Source: Hippasteria phrygiana
Lineage: Eukaryota > Echinodermata > Asteroidea > Valvatida > Goniasteridae
NCBI GenBank assembly: GCA_037893225.1
Contig: JAZGUH010000561.1
Location: 310,001-374,000 of the forward strand
Length of the DNA: 64,000 nucleotides
Direction of reading: 5' to 3'
In this document: in pieces, positions 53,801-64,000 of the stretch
Numbering within the stretch: position 1 is the first letter of the stretch
Layout of the letters: every line of letters starts with the position of its first letter
The notes under the pieces: model-generated
What the model was told of the DNA's origin: nothing
Database searches by the model: none
Seen by the model: the letters and a program-made list of their open reading frames with translations, nothing else
Translations under genes and position numbers: made by a program

Positions 53801-56800
53801 CCCCCCCCCCCCAGATCCCGGGCAAACACAAACAGATTTTTATAAAATTGAATGTTCAAATGAGGTTACCTACGATAATTACCTGTGCAAAATTTCATTC
53901 CAATTAATCACAGGGGTTTTGTACATGTAAGCTATACATTATACATGCTATGCCATGTTCTGTGGATGTATGGGTTCTATATACAAGGTCACTGAAGCGC
54001 TCATGACAGTTTTCACCGACCGTCAGAAAAAATTGCATTGCACGAGAACGGTACACCCATTTCTATAAACTGTGTCAAAATGTGCCTAACACAATAGCCG
54101 AAAAAGTCAGAATGGCTCAGCGCCAAAAAAAACAAAAAAAACACTGAGACGCTTAACAAAATTGAGGGGGAAGGGATTCTCCCCCACCCACTTCCATTCA
54201 AATAGAAGCATGGCCCATGGAAAATTTAAGGTGTAATGGTTGATATTCCACATACATATTCGCAATGGAAATCCAATGGGAACTTCCGTATAAAAATCCC
54301 ACATGGAAATTCCAATGGATATTCCGGATGAAAATTCCAACAGAAATTTCAGATGCAAGTATCCGATATCACCACGGACATGTTCACATCAAATGGTCCG
54401 TCGGATATTCCGCACTGGTATTCCCCATGTGGAATTTCCCAGGTAGAAAATACACGGGCATTTTCCATGTGAAACTTCCACATGGAAATTCCATGTGAAA
54501 CGTCCACATGGAAATCCTCCTGGAAATTCTACGTGGAGACTCTTTGAAATGAGTAGACACTTCCATACGGAAATTCTCTGTGAAAATTCCACACGGAAAT
54601 CCTCATGGAAATTCCATGTAAAGATTCCATTGGGAAGGGACATGCTTACCTCTTCCGCTAACTCAGGTTCTATGTCCTGATGTGAGCATGACAGGCAATG
54701 GAAAAGGTGGATGAGAACGGAAACAAATGTTGACAAAATCAAATGAAAAGAAAAGGAACAAAAATTAAAAGGAAATAGAAATGTGTTGCATAAATGTACC
54801 TGCATTACAAACCATCATTGTACAATTTTCATCTTTTGTGTTGTGTCATGTCTCTTGCAGAATTTATCTCCAGTAACAATGCACAGAATTTTTGATTGCC
54901 AAAATAAACTCCAGAGCTTTAGGTTTTGGTTCAGAAACATAAAAAAAAATACAACATGGCTGAAGAATGTCTTCATTCTCTACTCAATGTCTGCATCAAT
55001 GCCCACCAAAGTTACAAAAAAAGCCAAGTTTGAACTTAAATTAGTATTTTTCCAAACACGATGGTTTACGATACAGTTTACATACGACGAAAACAATGTC
55101 AGGAATTAAACAAAAATGTAACAAATATATTTTAAGCAGCAAATGAACAAGGTGGAACACATAGAAGCATTCATGTGTTGTTTTTGAAAACAAAAAAGCC
55201 CAAACATTTAGTAGACTTCAAGGAAATTCTCGTCAGTTTACTCAACTCCCAGTACACGTTAACTCCGCACGTCTGGGAAGGGTTTGAGTAATTTCAAGCA
55301 AGCAAGCAAGCAAGCAAGGACATTGGTGGACTAATGGTCGTTCGCTGCTTAACCACGTTGCTTGCTCATGGAAGCATAAATGCATGCTTTCAAGCAGACT
55401 TAGGTGAAAAAAGTAGGAGAATTGTACCATCAAAATAAAAAAAATAGAAAAACAGGACAAAAGTAGGACTTTGGAGGTCACAATCAGGATAAAAGTAAGA
55501 CTTTTGCAGGTTTTCAGGGGTATTTATACTGCAAATGATTGAAAAATGTTCACAATGTCCGACTGTACTGTACTGTACCAAACCTATGCAGACTGTAAGA
55601 CATCAGATGATAAAAGCCAAATATTTATCACAGTTGGGGGTGTATGATTTAGAACGGTCAAAATGACCTCTGATATCTTTTACAATCAATGATAACACAC
55701 ATCATACGTCAGTGCTATGCAATTTTTCAGGCATTCCAAAAACATTTTTATTTTAATGTTTAATGGTATGAACCACACGATGCTAATGACAATAATGACA
55801 TTAGTAAAATTGACAGCACCACACATACTCTTGAGAATTCAGTTACACACTACATGTTGAAATGCAACATTTCAGTACTGCAAAATGTTACGCTTGGCCC
55901 CGTCGGAACTTACGAAAAGTAAAATAGTGTCTAACCTGTGCGGGTCCGGCTACGGGAGCAGCCGAGAACGGATTGGCTCGGGCGTTCACAAGGTTCCCCA
56001 TCGTCACTCCTGATTGGTCCAAATTCATGATGTCTTGGTATGTGCTTCCACTGTGGAGAAATCGGCAGACAGTTTAGATAGAAGATAGAGATGGAATAAG
56101 AGTAATTCATCACAGAATCTTAACCCAATCTGACCGGCTGTTTTTGAATAGAGCGGTCCTATCCATTGCACTTCGAGCCCTCCCCCCCCCCCCCTTCCGT
56201 GTGAATGAAAGCTCCATCTGTTCATTACACTCCCATGCAAGAAAAATATAGCTGAACCACGAATGGATTGAGTATGCGCAGGAATGCGCATATAGATGAC
56301 AACCAGCCAGGGCATCTTTTTCAAACCCCAGCTATGGCCGTCGTCTGTACTCAAAGAGGTTACATCAATATTTGTGACCTGGCCCCACGCAAAAGGTGGA
56401 ACGTAAGCTCAACTGTCAAACTTCGGCTACCTCAACACAGTAATGACGCGCGAGTCTTTGTTATGCACGGATAGCCTCGCTTTTGTTCCAATGTTGCGAA
56501 ACTGTGCATAGGGCGAATTATTCCATCTGGAGTATTTAGAGTGTCTATCAGCTCATGCTTGGAATAATGTGACAGATATATAGAGGACCACACAATAAAC
56601 ATGTACAGGTCATATTCCTCTGGCAAATATTAAAAGCTCGTATCAGCAAATCATTTCAACCAGTTTTAACCCACCCAGTCTACGACAAACCTACTCTCCC
56701 ACAGTAGGAGGGTTAAAAATGATACATGTATTCATTTCGTGGTGTAAGCAGTGTTCTAGCCAGGCATTAAATAGCGCTAGCACCCACTACGCTTTTCGGG

Positions 56801-59800
56801 AATTAGCACTACGCTTGAATCCTGCCCCTATGCTACCACTCAGCTATAAATTTAAGAGCAAGAGTATATTCTAAACAATTTCAAGTGAACTAAATTCTGC
56901 CTCTATAATCTTAAAATATTTTACTCAAAACAGTCAAGGGAAAGTGGCCAGGAATTGCCTCAGATTGCACCACAGAGCATCTAGAATCAAACATTTTTCA
57001 GGCCCCTTAACCAGTTCACGCCGGGATTATTTTTCACGAGCCTGGGTTGCCAGACGGGTTCAGGCCATCAATTGCAGGTTGCACACCCCATATTTCCGGC
57101 CTCGCTCACTGCGAGCCGGTCGCTGACAGATATTTCCGCTGGGTCCCGTTCTCGCTCGAGTATACACGTCATCCAACGCGAACTGGTTAAGCGGACCCCA
57201 CGCTGTAAAAGAGCTTCATGCTCCGCGCTCACATTGTCCATCATTGAGCAAAATGCCCCTACGTTTTTAATTTCACCCGGGCTAGAACACCGAGTGTAAG
57301 TAATGCACTTCCGATGATGCGGATTATAGATGATTTAAAATGGTTTCAACATTTTCATATTTTCATGGATGTGTGTGGCTTGTGGGGTAAAAACCGCTGA
57401 TGTCAGGATTGGCTACAAGGGGCTATGCAGAATTTTGGAATGTGACAATAAGTCTGTGCCGATAAAAAATCATTGAATCCAGCTCATTCATTGTAAGGAC
57501 TCATTCTTGTATACTGAGCGGGTTCTATTTTTCTAATTTCTGTACCTCTTCCTGCTATCTGTGTAGCTTGTCTGCCTGCTCTGGGCAAACATGTCAAACT
57601 CGTCTGTCGGTGCTGCAGGTGCGGGGCTTGGCCCTCCAGACAGATCTGAAAAAAAATGTTGATAAATTCAAGTTGATAAAACGAGGTTAGGCTCAAATCC
57701 CACTAACTCCTTCTTTAATAGTAGCGTAGACTTTTTTAAAGGTAGTAAACAACATTTGCTTTTGCTGTAATTTTCAGAAATGAAGGGATTCGGGGGTTAG
57801 TAATTTATAGCGAATACTGTAACACTGACTTGTTTAAAGTTTTGTGTGCATAGATGATGGGAAAAAACAAACAGAACAAAATGCTGTTCTTGTAGTCTGG
57901 TTCCCTGACCTTACTTCAAATAAAAAAGAGCAATTCATAGACGTCAGGGAATTATCAGGTCGGGGAACTAGACTAGTGAGAAAGAGACACTGCTCTCGTA
58001 AAAATGGCTTAACCCTAACCCTGCCAGACGCAGCACAGTGCATCTGTGCTGACAGCTCCACTTTGCTGGTCTCTGCACACAAGTCAATGTGACAAAGTAT
58101 GCAATCTGATGCGTCTGGCAGGGTTTCTAGCCAAAATAACCTGGAGGGTTAGGGTTAATATCATAAAGCTTCTAAGTGAGAAAAACACATAAAAAACATA
58201 ACAGCTGGGTAAAAATACGCCAAATTCAGTCCAAAGCCCAAGAAAATTTCATGACAGGCCGATAATCCATTCCCGACATATACCAAAACTTTTCCGTGTT
58301 TTTTTTTCTGGGTGTTGCCCCACTATGCCTTGCGCAGTCCTAACCCATGGTATTTTGAAAATCAAATATTTTTTGAAAAAAAAAAAAAATCTATTCACAT
58401 CATCAAATTAGCCACAAATGTGGCAGAAAAACAGGATGGATGTTGGAGTTCTAAAGTGCAGCAATTCGAGGAAAAAATCTCATTACTGGACTTCGGAAAA
58501 GATACATTAAAAATAATTGCTGTTAACATTATTTGCATGCATACTCCACACCATTCTGTTCAGCAAAATGTAAACAAAAACTGTATGCATGCATATGACA
58601 TAATTGCACTGTGAAGGTATTTGACAGTAAAGAGACCAAACCGATGCGCCTGCACTGAAATAAAAAAAAAATTAAAAATCAGATACTTTTACCAAGCATG
58701 AAGTAATATAAGAAAACCAGTAAAAAATATTTTATAAGACTTCTGTCTCAAACTCGGGAAAACAAAAATCACATTTTTTAAACAGATCACAGTTCTGGCT
58801 CTACTTTGACATGTAACTTTTTGTTTTTTTTATTTCCGGGCAAATTACCCGAGAAATTGAAAATTCCTGATTTCGTTACAAATTTTCCCACTGACTTCTG
58901 CACAAAATCGAGCCATGTTTATCCACGGGCCAGTGACCGGCCTACTGCACATGCTCAGTACTGTACTATTTCTAATTCTGATCTCGTCTATCAGCAATGC
59001 AACTTTGCATCTTCCTGCTAGAAATCACAAGTTCACAGGAATCAAACTAGGAAAAATGCTTTAATCGGTTCTGAAACAGTGAAGAATATGCACGAAATAA
59101 CAACTTTGAAGTGTTTTTGTGTTTTAGTAATAAATCAAGAGTTATGACAGAAAAACGATCATGGGGGGGCGATCCTCGGGCACAAAAAATACTCCTTTCT
59201 GTTAGTCGTTTTTGGCAATTAAAAAAAAGTTGCAACACCCTGATGCCTGGAACCTGTACAAAACTCACAGTATGTACATTTTGTATGTGACCTGGTCAAG
59301 AGAAATGAGTCACATTTTTTTCTTATCTTGATTTCTGTGAATTTGTAAATGTTAGGAACACGAGCACAGACCATGGAGTCTTGAATGGACTAATTGACCT
59401 ATTGCCGTTCATAAACATCAGCCAATCACAACACCTGTTTGATATCATGTGACATTCAAAATCCTAGACGACCAAGAACAAACACATGCAAGCGGTTGCA
59501 TATGTGCCTTGTTCGTCGAACACAATACGCGAATAAACGTCAAACACAATGCGATTCAACTACAGGCATAGTTGGTAACGTTCATATACATGAAAAGGTT
59601 TTTCCCTTGTACTGACTCTTTGAAACTCCGTACCTGTAACTTGCTTCCCTTGCACCTATAATCTTTCACAATTCAAACCAAATGTGAATAGATACCTTCT
59701 ATCCCTGTGATTCCTGTCTTTTCTTGTCTTTTTTTAGCCCACACTTTGAGTGGCCTTTTGGCCTGGGTGATGGGCGATAAAAAAACAAAAAAACAACTCC

Positions 59801-62800
59801 AGTGAGAGATACGAGCACCAACCGCTTTACGATTGCTTGTTTGCATTGCGCCGTTATACACTGCTGCACGTGCTGCACATGAGCAAAGGTGTCCAAGAAC
59901 TCGCAAACAACGGCAATAGGTCTTTACAGGGCATGAAAACAGAAATCCCCTCACCAAGGCTTGCTATCTGCTGTGTCATGTCACCTGAGGCAGCGACCGG
60001 GGCGGGCGAAGCAAAGGCATTAGGGGCAGAAGTGGGTCCTTCCGACCCAAAGTCTATCAAAGTGGCTGTGTTCTGGGCGGTCGCAGGGGATGCAGGGGAG
60101 GAGCTTGTAGGGTAGGGAGGAGGAGCGCTGTTGATGTCGTTCTGTGCGAAACCCTGGGAGAGTACAGAGAGCGAGTACAGGGGCCGTGCTCGAATTAAAT
60201 GTTTCTTTTGGCAATGAGAATGACCACGGGATTGTACAAATAATTTTAAAAATGACTCTTGTGGAGATGAATGTACATTTCAGTGAATATGTTGGTACAC
60301 ATGCAGATGAAACTGGCACCTTATATTTTGAAACTGTGGACTTTTTTACTTTTGACAAAAACGGCCAACTTCCATCAATCCTGAATGATTTGAGGTATTC
60401 AGATTTGAACATTTCATTTTTTGAGCAGGAAATTTAACTTTTACACATTTTTGATACAAAATTCTGACGTTTTTTTCATGGCCATTTGTAAATAACTTTT
60501 GCTCAAACTACAGATACAAATGGTGTTCTTGCCACTGTTTAAAAAAAGTGCCATATTCCATGACAGAAAAAAATCTGACAGAATATAAACTACGGCAGCG
60601 TGGTCATTCACAGCCGCATTAGAATGCATTTCATTCCGACCACGGACCTCACTCCACTCCCTCGGAAACAGAAGTAAGACCAGGAAGAATAATCTGTTGC
60701 ATATCATTCACAATGTCAACAAAACAAACAAACAAGACAATGATAGACAAAAAAGCATGAAAACAGCCAACATTAGGAACGAAAGAGGCTCAATAAAATC
60801 AATGAACAAAATGCCAAAATGTGGAACTCACAATTTTGAACCAATATTAAAGCCATTCCTAAAATCCTCCATTTTGAATATAGTTGTTATGGCCATGTAT
60901 GCCATAGAAATATACAAGTACTTCACTTGGAGTAGAAGTGTATGATTGTATTAAGTGACTAGCTTATTGTGTGAGTTTTACAATAAGATTGTTGCATTAA
61001 TGCTATTTGAGTTTGTACTTGGGCCTGAACAAAATCAGTTAAGCCACAAGTTCTGCGCACATGAGTTCTTGACTCTAATTTCGTCTTTACGTCAGTGAAA
61101 AGTCATATACGTGCGTTCATACCTGGATACAGTGAAGGGTACGGTGTGCTAGGTATTGGAGCAGACTTTAGAAAGAAAATAATTGGTTACGAGATTTCTG
61201 ATTAATTCAAGATGTGCATATGAACATGGTTGGCAGTTTGTAGAAACTAGTGGGGGAAAAAAACGACATATAAATGTCAAAAACACAATCCATTTGAAAA
61301 TTCACATTCCTATTGGTAAACATTTTACCAATGAGACATATAAAATAACCCGACTACCACAGGAAATCATTTGGAGGTAATTTTTAGTTGACAGGAAAAA
61401 TGTGAAACACGTTATTCAGAAGTATCCATTTTTCAAAATTTTTATTGGCTTAAGTAACAACCTCGTATCAAAATATAGATGTAGTCTCATCATTAACTGC
61501 CTTAACCCTAACCCTGTTAATCCAACAAAATCTAACAATTGTAAAAAGTCGTTGCAATTTGTTGGATTTAGCAGTCAACACAAACTACACGGTGTGTTGG
61601 ATATTGTTGAATTCAGCAGGGTAGCAGCTAAATATACCTGTTGGATTTTTTCAAATTTAGCAGGGTGGAAGCAGACTTCTAGTAAAATTTCAGTTGGATT
61701 TTGTTGGATTTGGCAGGGCTCATACAAACAAATACCTGTTGTATTGTGTTGGATTCAGCAGGGTAGCTGCAAAATGCCAAGGCTGGTGTGTAGGTGGTAC
61801 ACTGCAGAATCCAACCAAATTTGCTGTTGGATTTTTGTTGTATTTAGCAGGCTTCTCATTTCAGTTTTTGTTGGAAACTGTTGGATTTAGCCGGGCCGTA
61901 TCAAAAAAACTCTGAAGGGGGGGTTAGGGCTAATGAATGAGAAGATTTTTGTCGGACCATACTGGCAGCTGTGATTGGTCAATACATCAAGAGAAAAAAG
62001 CTGAACGGATATGACTATTCGTGTATAATCAAACCAGGTACATCTTACTGGTTGTGCTGCCGGTAATGGTTGAGGGACTGTCGTGATTCCTGCGTGGGGC
62101 GTCGGCTGCTGGGCTGTCTGGCTCTGTCTGTAGCGCTCAAAGCGATCATAGCGGACAAATACGTTATTCAGGTCATCGTTGACCCTCAGGAGCTCACCTG
62201 TCGGGTAGGGGAAAACAACAGAGTAAAAGAAGGTTGCCAGCAGTTTAATAACCCTAACGTCCAAGGCATTACTTTGGTATAAAAAAAAACTGAATACTAC
62301 AAAAATACTACTTAGTATTTTGTAGCACCGAGTCTCTCTGTGACTGATGAATGGGTGTGTAATGACAGCAGTCTAGATACTGGCAACTACAAAATACTAC
62401 TTGTATGTAATAGTGGTAATACAGGTAAGTTACTGGCTACTACCATTTACTAAAAGGATGTAGTATTACAACCCAAATTTAAAAAAATGTATCATATCTG
62501 AAAACCAGTAATTCATACTGTGTTTCTACCTTGGATGATAAAATGTTTTCCTCTAAACCCAGCAACCTTTAGTACTACATATTACTACGTACACTATTTG
62601 GGGTGAAGTACCAAATACTAAAAATTACTACAGGCATTGCACACAAGTAGGTGAGAGTACTACTAGTTTACTACTAGTAGTATTTTGTAGTATTGGGTGA
62701 TGTTAGGGTTCAAGGGAAATGTGGAGTTAAAGAAGAGGTTACTGAAGGCTCAACACCCACTCCCCGGATACAGGCCTGTATGATTGACAGTTGCTACTCA

Positions 62801-63623
62801 TATCATCAAATCTATGTATCCAAGTAAATACTCAAAGTACTGTATCTATATAGCAACGGTTGCGCGGTTTTGCAATATTACTGAGTATTCAAGCTTTTTT
62901 TTCAATAACTGACTAAAACCAACCGATTAATTTGGAACAGCGAAATACCAACAGATAAAACAAAAGTACATGTATGGTCAATTCATTCAATTTAAAGACT
63001 TTTTGTAGAGGTCTTTGTGTTAAATTTGTTTGCAAAAACCAAAGTAAAAAAAAACCTTCCTTCAATTGTCATGCACAAATTAACTATGATACTGAAGTTA
63101 ATTTCCCCTTGTGTGACATCACTCCTGTGCTCATGAATATGCAATTTAACATTAGCATAAAATCCAAAAGATTGCTAAAGGGGCATAAATGCATTTAAAA
63201 TGAGAAAACCACGGACAGGCGCATGGTGAGGGTTGAAGTGTTTAAAATTCCATTTCATGTGACATTTAAATTCTACATTCTTCCCTCATACTGTTTTGTA
63301 CATGCAACAATTAATGGGTTACCACCAACCAAACGGAATGTTTATTTGTTGATTTTCCGTCCTATTGCAACATTCTACATCAATTTATTTCCAGCCAGAG
63401 CTAGACTTTAACCACTGAGCAAATATTGATCCTGGCCCACTCGAAACGGCCCAAAGTTCACAGTTACTGCTGCGTCTCTAGGAATGGCACGGTGCAGGGT
63501 ACCAGCATATTCAACCCAGGGGAATTAGCGAGGTGTCAACATACCAGTGACTTCCTCGTTGTTCACCGAGCTGATCAGCTCAACCACTCGCTGCTGCATT
63601 GCTCTGCAAGTTTTGTTGAGATC
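50757..63623 (-). CDS. TOM1: TOM1/TOM1L2 family endosomal adaptor, 3' nine exons (5' end outside window)
   Basis: Exons in transcript order: 63545-63623, 62049-62197, 59955-60153, 57546-57645, 55936-56050, 54650-54676, 53144-53203, 52099-52168, 50757-50872. Joined, they give 304 residues in one frame. The start lies in the middle of the GAT domain ([37 protein letters not shown]), which in TOM1 binds ubiquitin and Tollip. Next come a proline-rich linker with a clathrin-box-like LIDFG, the [12 protein letters not shown] motif, [10 protein letters not shown] (the myosin VI-binding IExWL equivalent), [14 protein letters not shown] and the terminal MFAL. The VHS domain must lie beyond 64000. The protein sorts ubiquitinated cargo at early endosomes. 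TOM1 and TOM1L2 are vertebrate paralogues, so the symbol is approximate. Confidence 0.95.
51040..51550. mobile_element. Three R2 copies in a row
   Basis: Segments 51040-51175, 51186-51410 and 51411-51545 each show GCTTAGCATG/CATGCTAAGC, ACCAG...ACTGG and an AATTGGCC edge. The middle one is a full inverted repeat (GGCCAATTACATAAAGCTGT ... GCTCTATGAAATTGGCC). Confidence 0.75.
51837..52024. mobile_element. MITE R3, copy 2 (inverted)
   Basis: GCACGATATGGGGCAGAG ... CTCTGCCCCATATCATGC with a (G)19 run at 51921-51939. Opposite orientation to 5530-5711 and highly similar to it over the whole length. Confidence 0.85.
52099..52168 (-). CDS. TOM1: TOM1 exon
   Basis: Encodes [20 protein letters not shown] and TSS, a variable polar linker leading into the conserved EFDQFL block. 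Phase 1 exit (TCGG|GTAAGT). Confidence 0.85.
52243..52814. mobile_element. 572-bp piggyBac-like MITE
   Basis: Ends TTAACCCTTTCCTTA and TAAGGAAAGGGTTAA form a perfect 15-bp inverted repeat with TTAA at the very edge and CCC next to it, the piggyBac signature. No transposase. A diverged inverted relative forms the body of 36805-37249. Open frames inside it are not genes. Confidence 0.85.
52903..53034. mobile_element. 132-bp palindromic MITE (CTAAGGCCGTGTCCGAATT)
   Basis: Left CTAAGGCCGTGTCCGAATTA, right TAATTCGGATAGGGCCTTAG. Inner arms GGCTACGGCT...AGCCGTAGCC and CTATGGG...CCCATAG pair too. Confidence 0.85.
53144..53203 (-). CDS. TOM1: TOM1 exon with myosin VI-binding motif
   Basis: Encodes [25 protein letters not shown] aligns with IEQWL/IEVWL of TOM1/TOM1L2. 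Phase 0 both sides. Confidence 0.93.
53465..53700. repeat. Dispersed TACTAC-rich repeat, copy 1
   Basis: CAAAATACTACTAGTAGTA, ATTTTTAGTATTTGATACTTC, ACCCCAAATAAAGTACGTAG and TAATATGTAGTACT recur inverted at about 62490-62695. Both copies are in TOM1 introns. Confidence 0.75.
54240..54640. repeat. Degenerate tandem array around CACATGGAAATTC
   Basis: At least fifteen variants of (C)ATGGAAATTCC, spaced 14-20 bp, with GTGAAAATTCC and reverse-complement forms (GGAATTTCC). Translated it looks like WNFPGRK/WKFHVK repeats on both strands, which is only an effect of the array. It abuts the TOM1 microexon. Confidence 0.75.
54650..54676 (-). CDS. TOM1: TOM1 27-bp microexon
   Basis: Encodes DIEPELAEE. 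Acceptor TCACATCAG, donor GAG|GTAAGC, phase 0 on both sides, so it can be skipped without frame loss. Placed between the DEFDMF and MEKWL regions. Confidence 0.8.
55936..56050 (-). CDS. TOM1: TOM1 exon
   Basis: Encodes [20 protein letters not shown] and [18 protein letters not shown]; corresponds to the weakly conserved linker after DEFDMFAQ. Phases fit both neighbours. Confidence 0.9.
56130..56360 (+). repeat. R1 copy 6
   Basis: GACCGGCTGTTTTTGAATAG, GGTCCTATCCATTGCACTTC, (C)12, GATTGAGTATGCGCAGGAAT and CTATGGCCGTCGTCTG. The fullest copy along with 31444-31720. Confidence 0.7.
57546..57645 (-). CDS. TOM1: TOM1 exon (DEFDMFAQ)
   Basis: Encodes [20 protein letters not shown] and [20 protein letters not shown] is shared word for word with TOM1L2. 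Confidence 0.93.
57736..58158. mobile_element. Two adjoining TTAA elements
   Basis: 57736-58012 is a third copy of the AGGTAGTATAC family, right end missing. At TTAA 58009-58012 a 150-bp element starts (TTAACCCTAACCCTGCCAGA) and ends GGGTTAGGGTTAA at 58158; its CCCTGCCAGACGCA is repeated inverted inside as TGCGTCTGGCAGGG. Confidence 0.75.
59955..60153 (-). CDS. TOM1: TOM1 exon (clathrin-box-like LIDFG)
   Basis: Encodes [20 protein letters not shown], then [20 protein letters not shown] and [15 protein letters not shown] stands where TOM1 has DLIDMGP. Phase 0 entry, phase 1 exit. Confidence 0.92.
61123..61165 (-). CDS. TOM1: Possible alternative TOM1 exon, 43 nt, frame-breaking
   Basis: Bounded by CTTTCTAAAG| and CCAG|GTATGA, it would encode [14 protein letters not shown], plausible for the proline-rich linker. 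Its length is not a multiple of 3, while the exons on both sides join in phase 0 without it. Including it puts the next exon into another frame, which stops near 60020. It is either a regulated poison exon, a chance match, or an exon hit by a 1-base indel. Confidence 0.35.
61502..61933. repeat. TTAACCC-edged element with TGTTGGATTTAGCAGGG repeats
   Basis: Starts TTAACCCTAACCCTG, ends GGGTTAGGGCTAA. The inside is built of about seven diverged units containing TGTTGGATT(T)AGCAGGG at irregular 60-100 bp spacing. The 162-codon frame here is a product of this array. Confidence 0.7.
62049..62197 (-). CDS. TOM1: TOM1 exon (end of GAT domain)
   Basis: Encodes [20 protein letters not shown] and [20 protein letters not shown]. 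Aligns with [20 protein letters not shown] of TOM1. Confidence 0.96.
62300..62700. repeat. Dispersed TACTAC-rich repeat, copy 2
   Basis: Inverted relative to 53465-53700 from about 62490 on. The left part adds ACTACAAAATACTACTT units. Confidence 0.7.
63545..63623 (-). CDS. TOM1: TOM1 exon (GAT domain), first in window
   Basis: Encodes [20 protein letters not shown] and NNEEVT. Acceptor CTCTCCCAG, phase 0 entry. The rest of GAT and the VHS domain lie upstream, beyond the right edge. Confidence 0.96.
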
Positions 63624-64000
63624 CTGGGAGAGGAATAGATTGCAAGCGAAAAAGTTTAGAGCAGTTCTTGCTGATGATATGGAACAAAAGTGAGTGAGTG
63701 AGTGAGTTTCTTGATGTAAAAACATCATTGTATTTGAAGAGTGTATTTGAAAATGGGAAAAATGTTCATTCCACCGCAAAATTTCTTGTGAAAAAAAAAA
63801 TAAAAAATAGAGAAACAAACTGAATGGTGTTTAACCCATTCTGAAATCAGAAAAAAAATCCAGAGAAATCTCACCCCTGGACTTTGGGCTGGGGATTAAT
63901 ACTGTTTAGCACATGACCTTTTGGAGACTGGCAAGTGATTTGCACACATGTGTATCACACACGCGGGTCTAAAGGCTGGTTCATAGTCGGTCGCGCAATG

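Overview
The window is animal nuclear DNA: AT-rich, repeat-dense, with genes split into short GT-AG exons. Three protein-coding genes are certain. A complete DRG2-type GTPase gene of 13 exons lies on the + strand (24994-39037). A complete two-exon TMEM11 gene lies on the - strand (42890-45344). The 3' nine exons of a TOM1/TOM1L2 gene lie on the - strand (50757-63623); its start, with the VHS domain, is beyond the right edge. Protein similarity, intron density and repeat style suggest a marine invertebrate, probably a deuterostome such as an echinoderm, hemichordate or lancelet. I cannot fix the species from sequence alone.

Layout. 1-24990 holds no gene I can establish. It is a patchwork of MITEs (short inverted-repeat transposons), LINE 3' ends, minisatellites and G/C homopolymers, plus three weak exon candidates (15320-15386, 16700-16888, 21189-21351). 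DRG2 then spans 14 kb, its introns loaded with repeats: two tandem tRNA-derived SINE copies, TTAA-flanked MITEs standing end to end, a 10-bp minisatellite and a LINE fragment. DRG2 and TMEM11 converge on a 3.9 kb spacer. TMEM11 carries an 875-bp element with long compound terminal inverted repeats and an 8-bp target duplication in its only intron. A 5.4 kb repeat-filled spacer separates the TMEM11 start from the TOM1 3' end, and TOM1 introns again hold many MITEs.

Functions. DRG2 is a translation-associated TRAFAC GTPase with a C-terminal TGS domain, TMEM11 is a mitochondrial inner-membrane protein linked to cristae and MICOS, and TOM1 is an endosomal ubiquitin/clathrin adaptor that recruits myosin VI. 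They share no pathway. In human all three relatives (TOM1L2, DRG2, TMEM11) map to 17p11.2, so the cluster looks like retained ancestral linkage.

Most noteworthy: several MITE families whose boundaries and target duplications can be read directly; TTAA elements that share one TTAA; a LINE tail inserted in a MITE, giving a relative age; a 43-nt exon-like segment in TOM1 that would break the frame; and an unusual density of very long G/C runs, many inside MITE copies. I found no new gene system.
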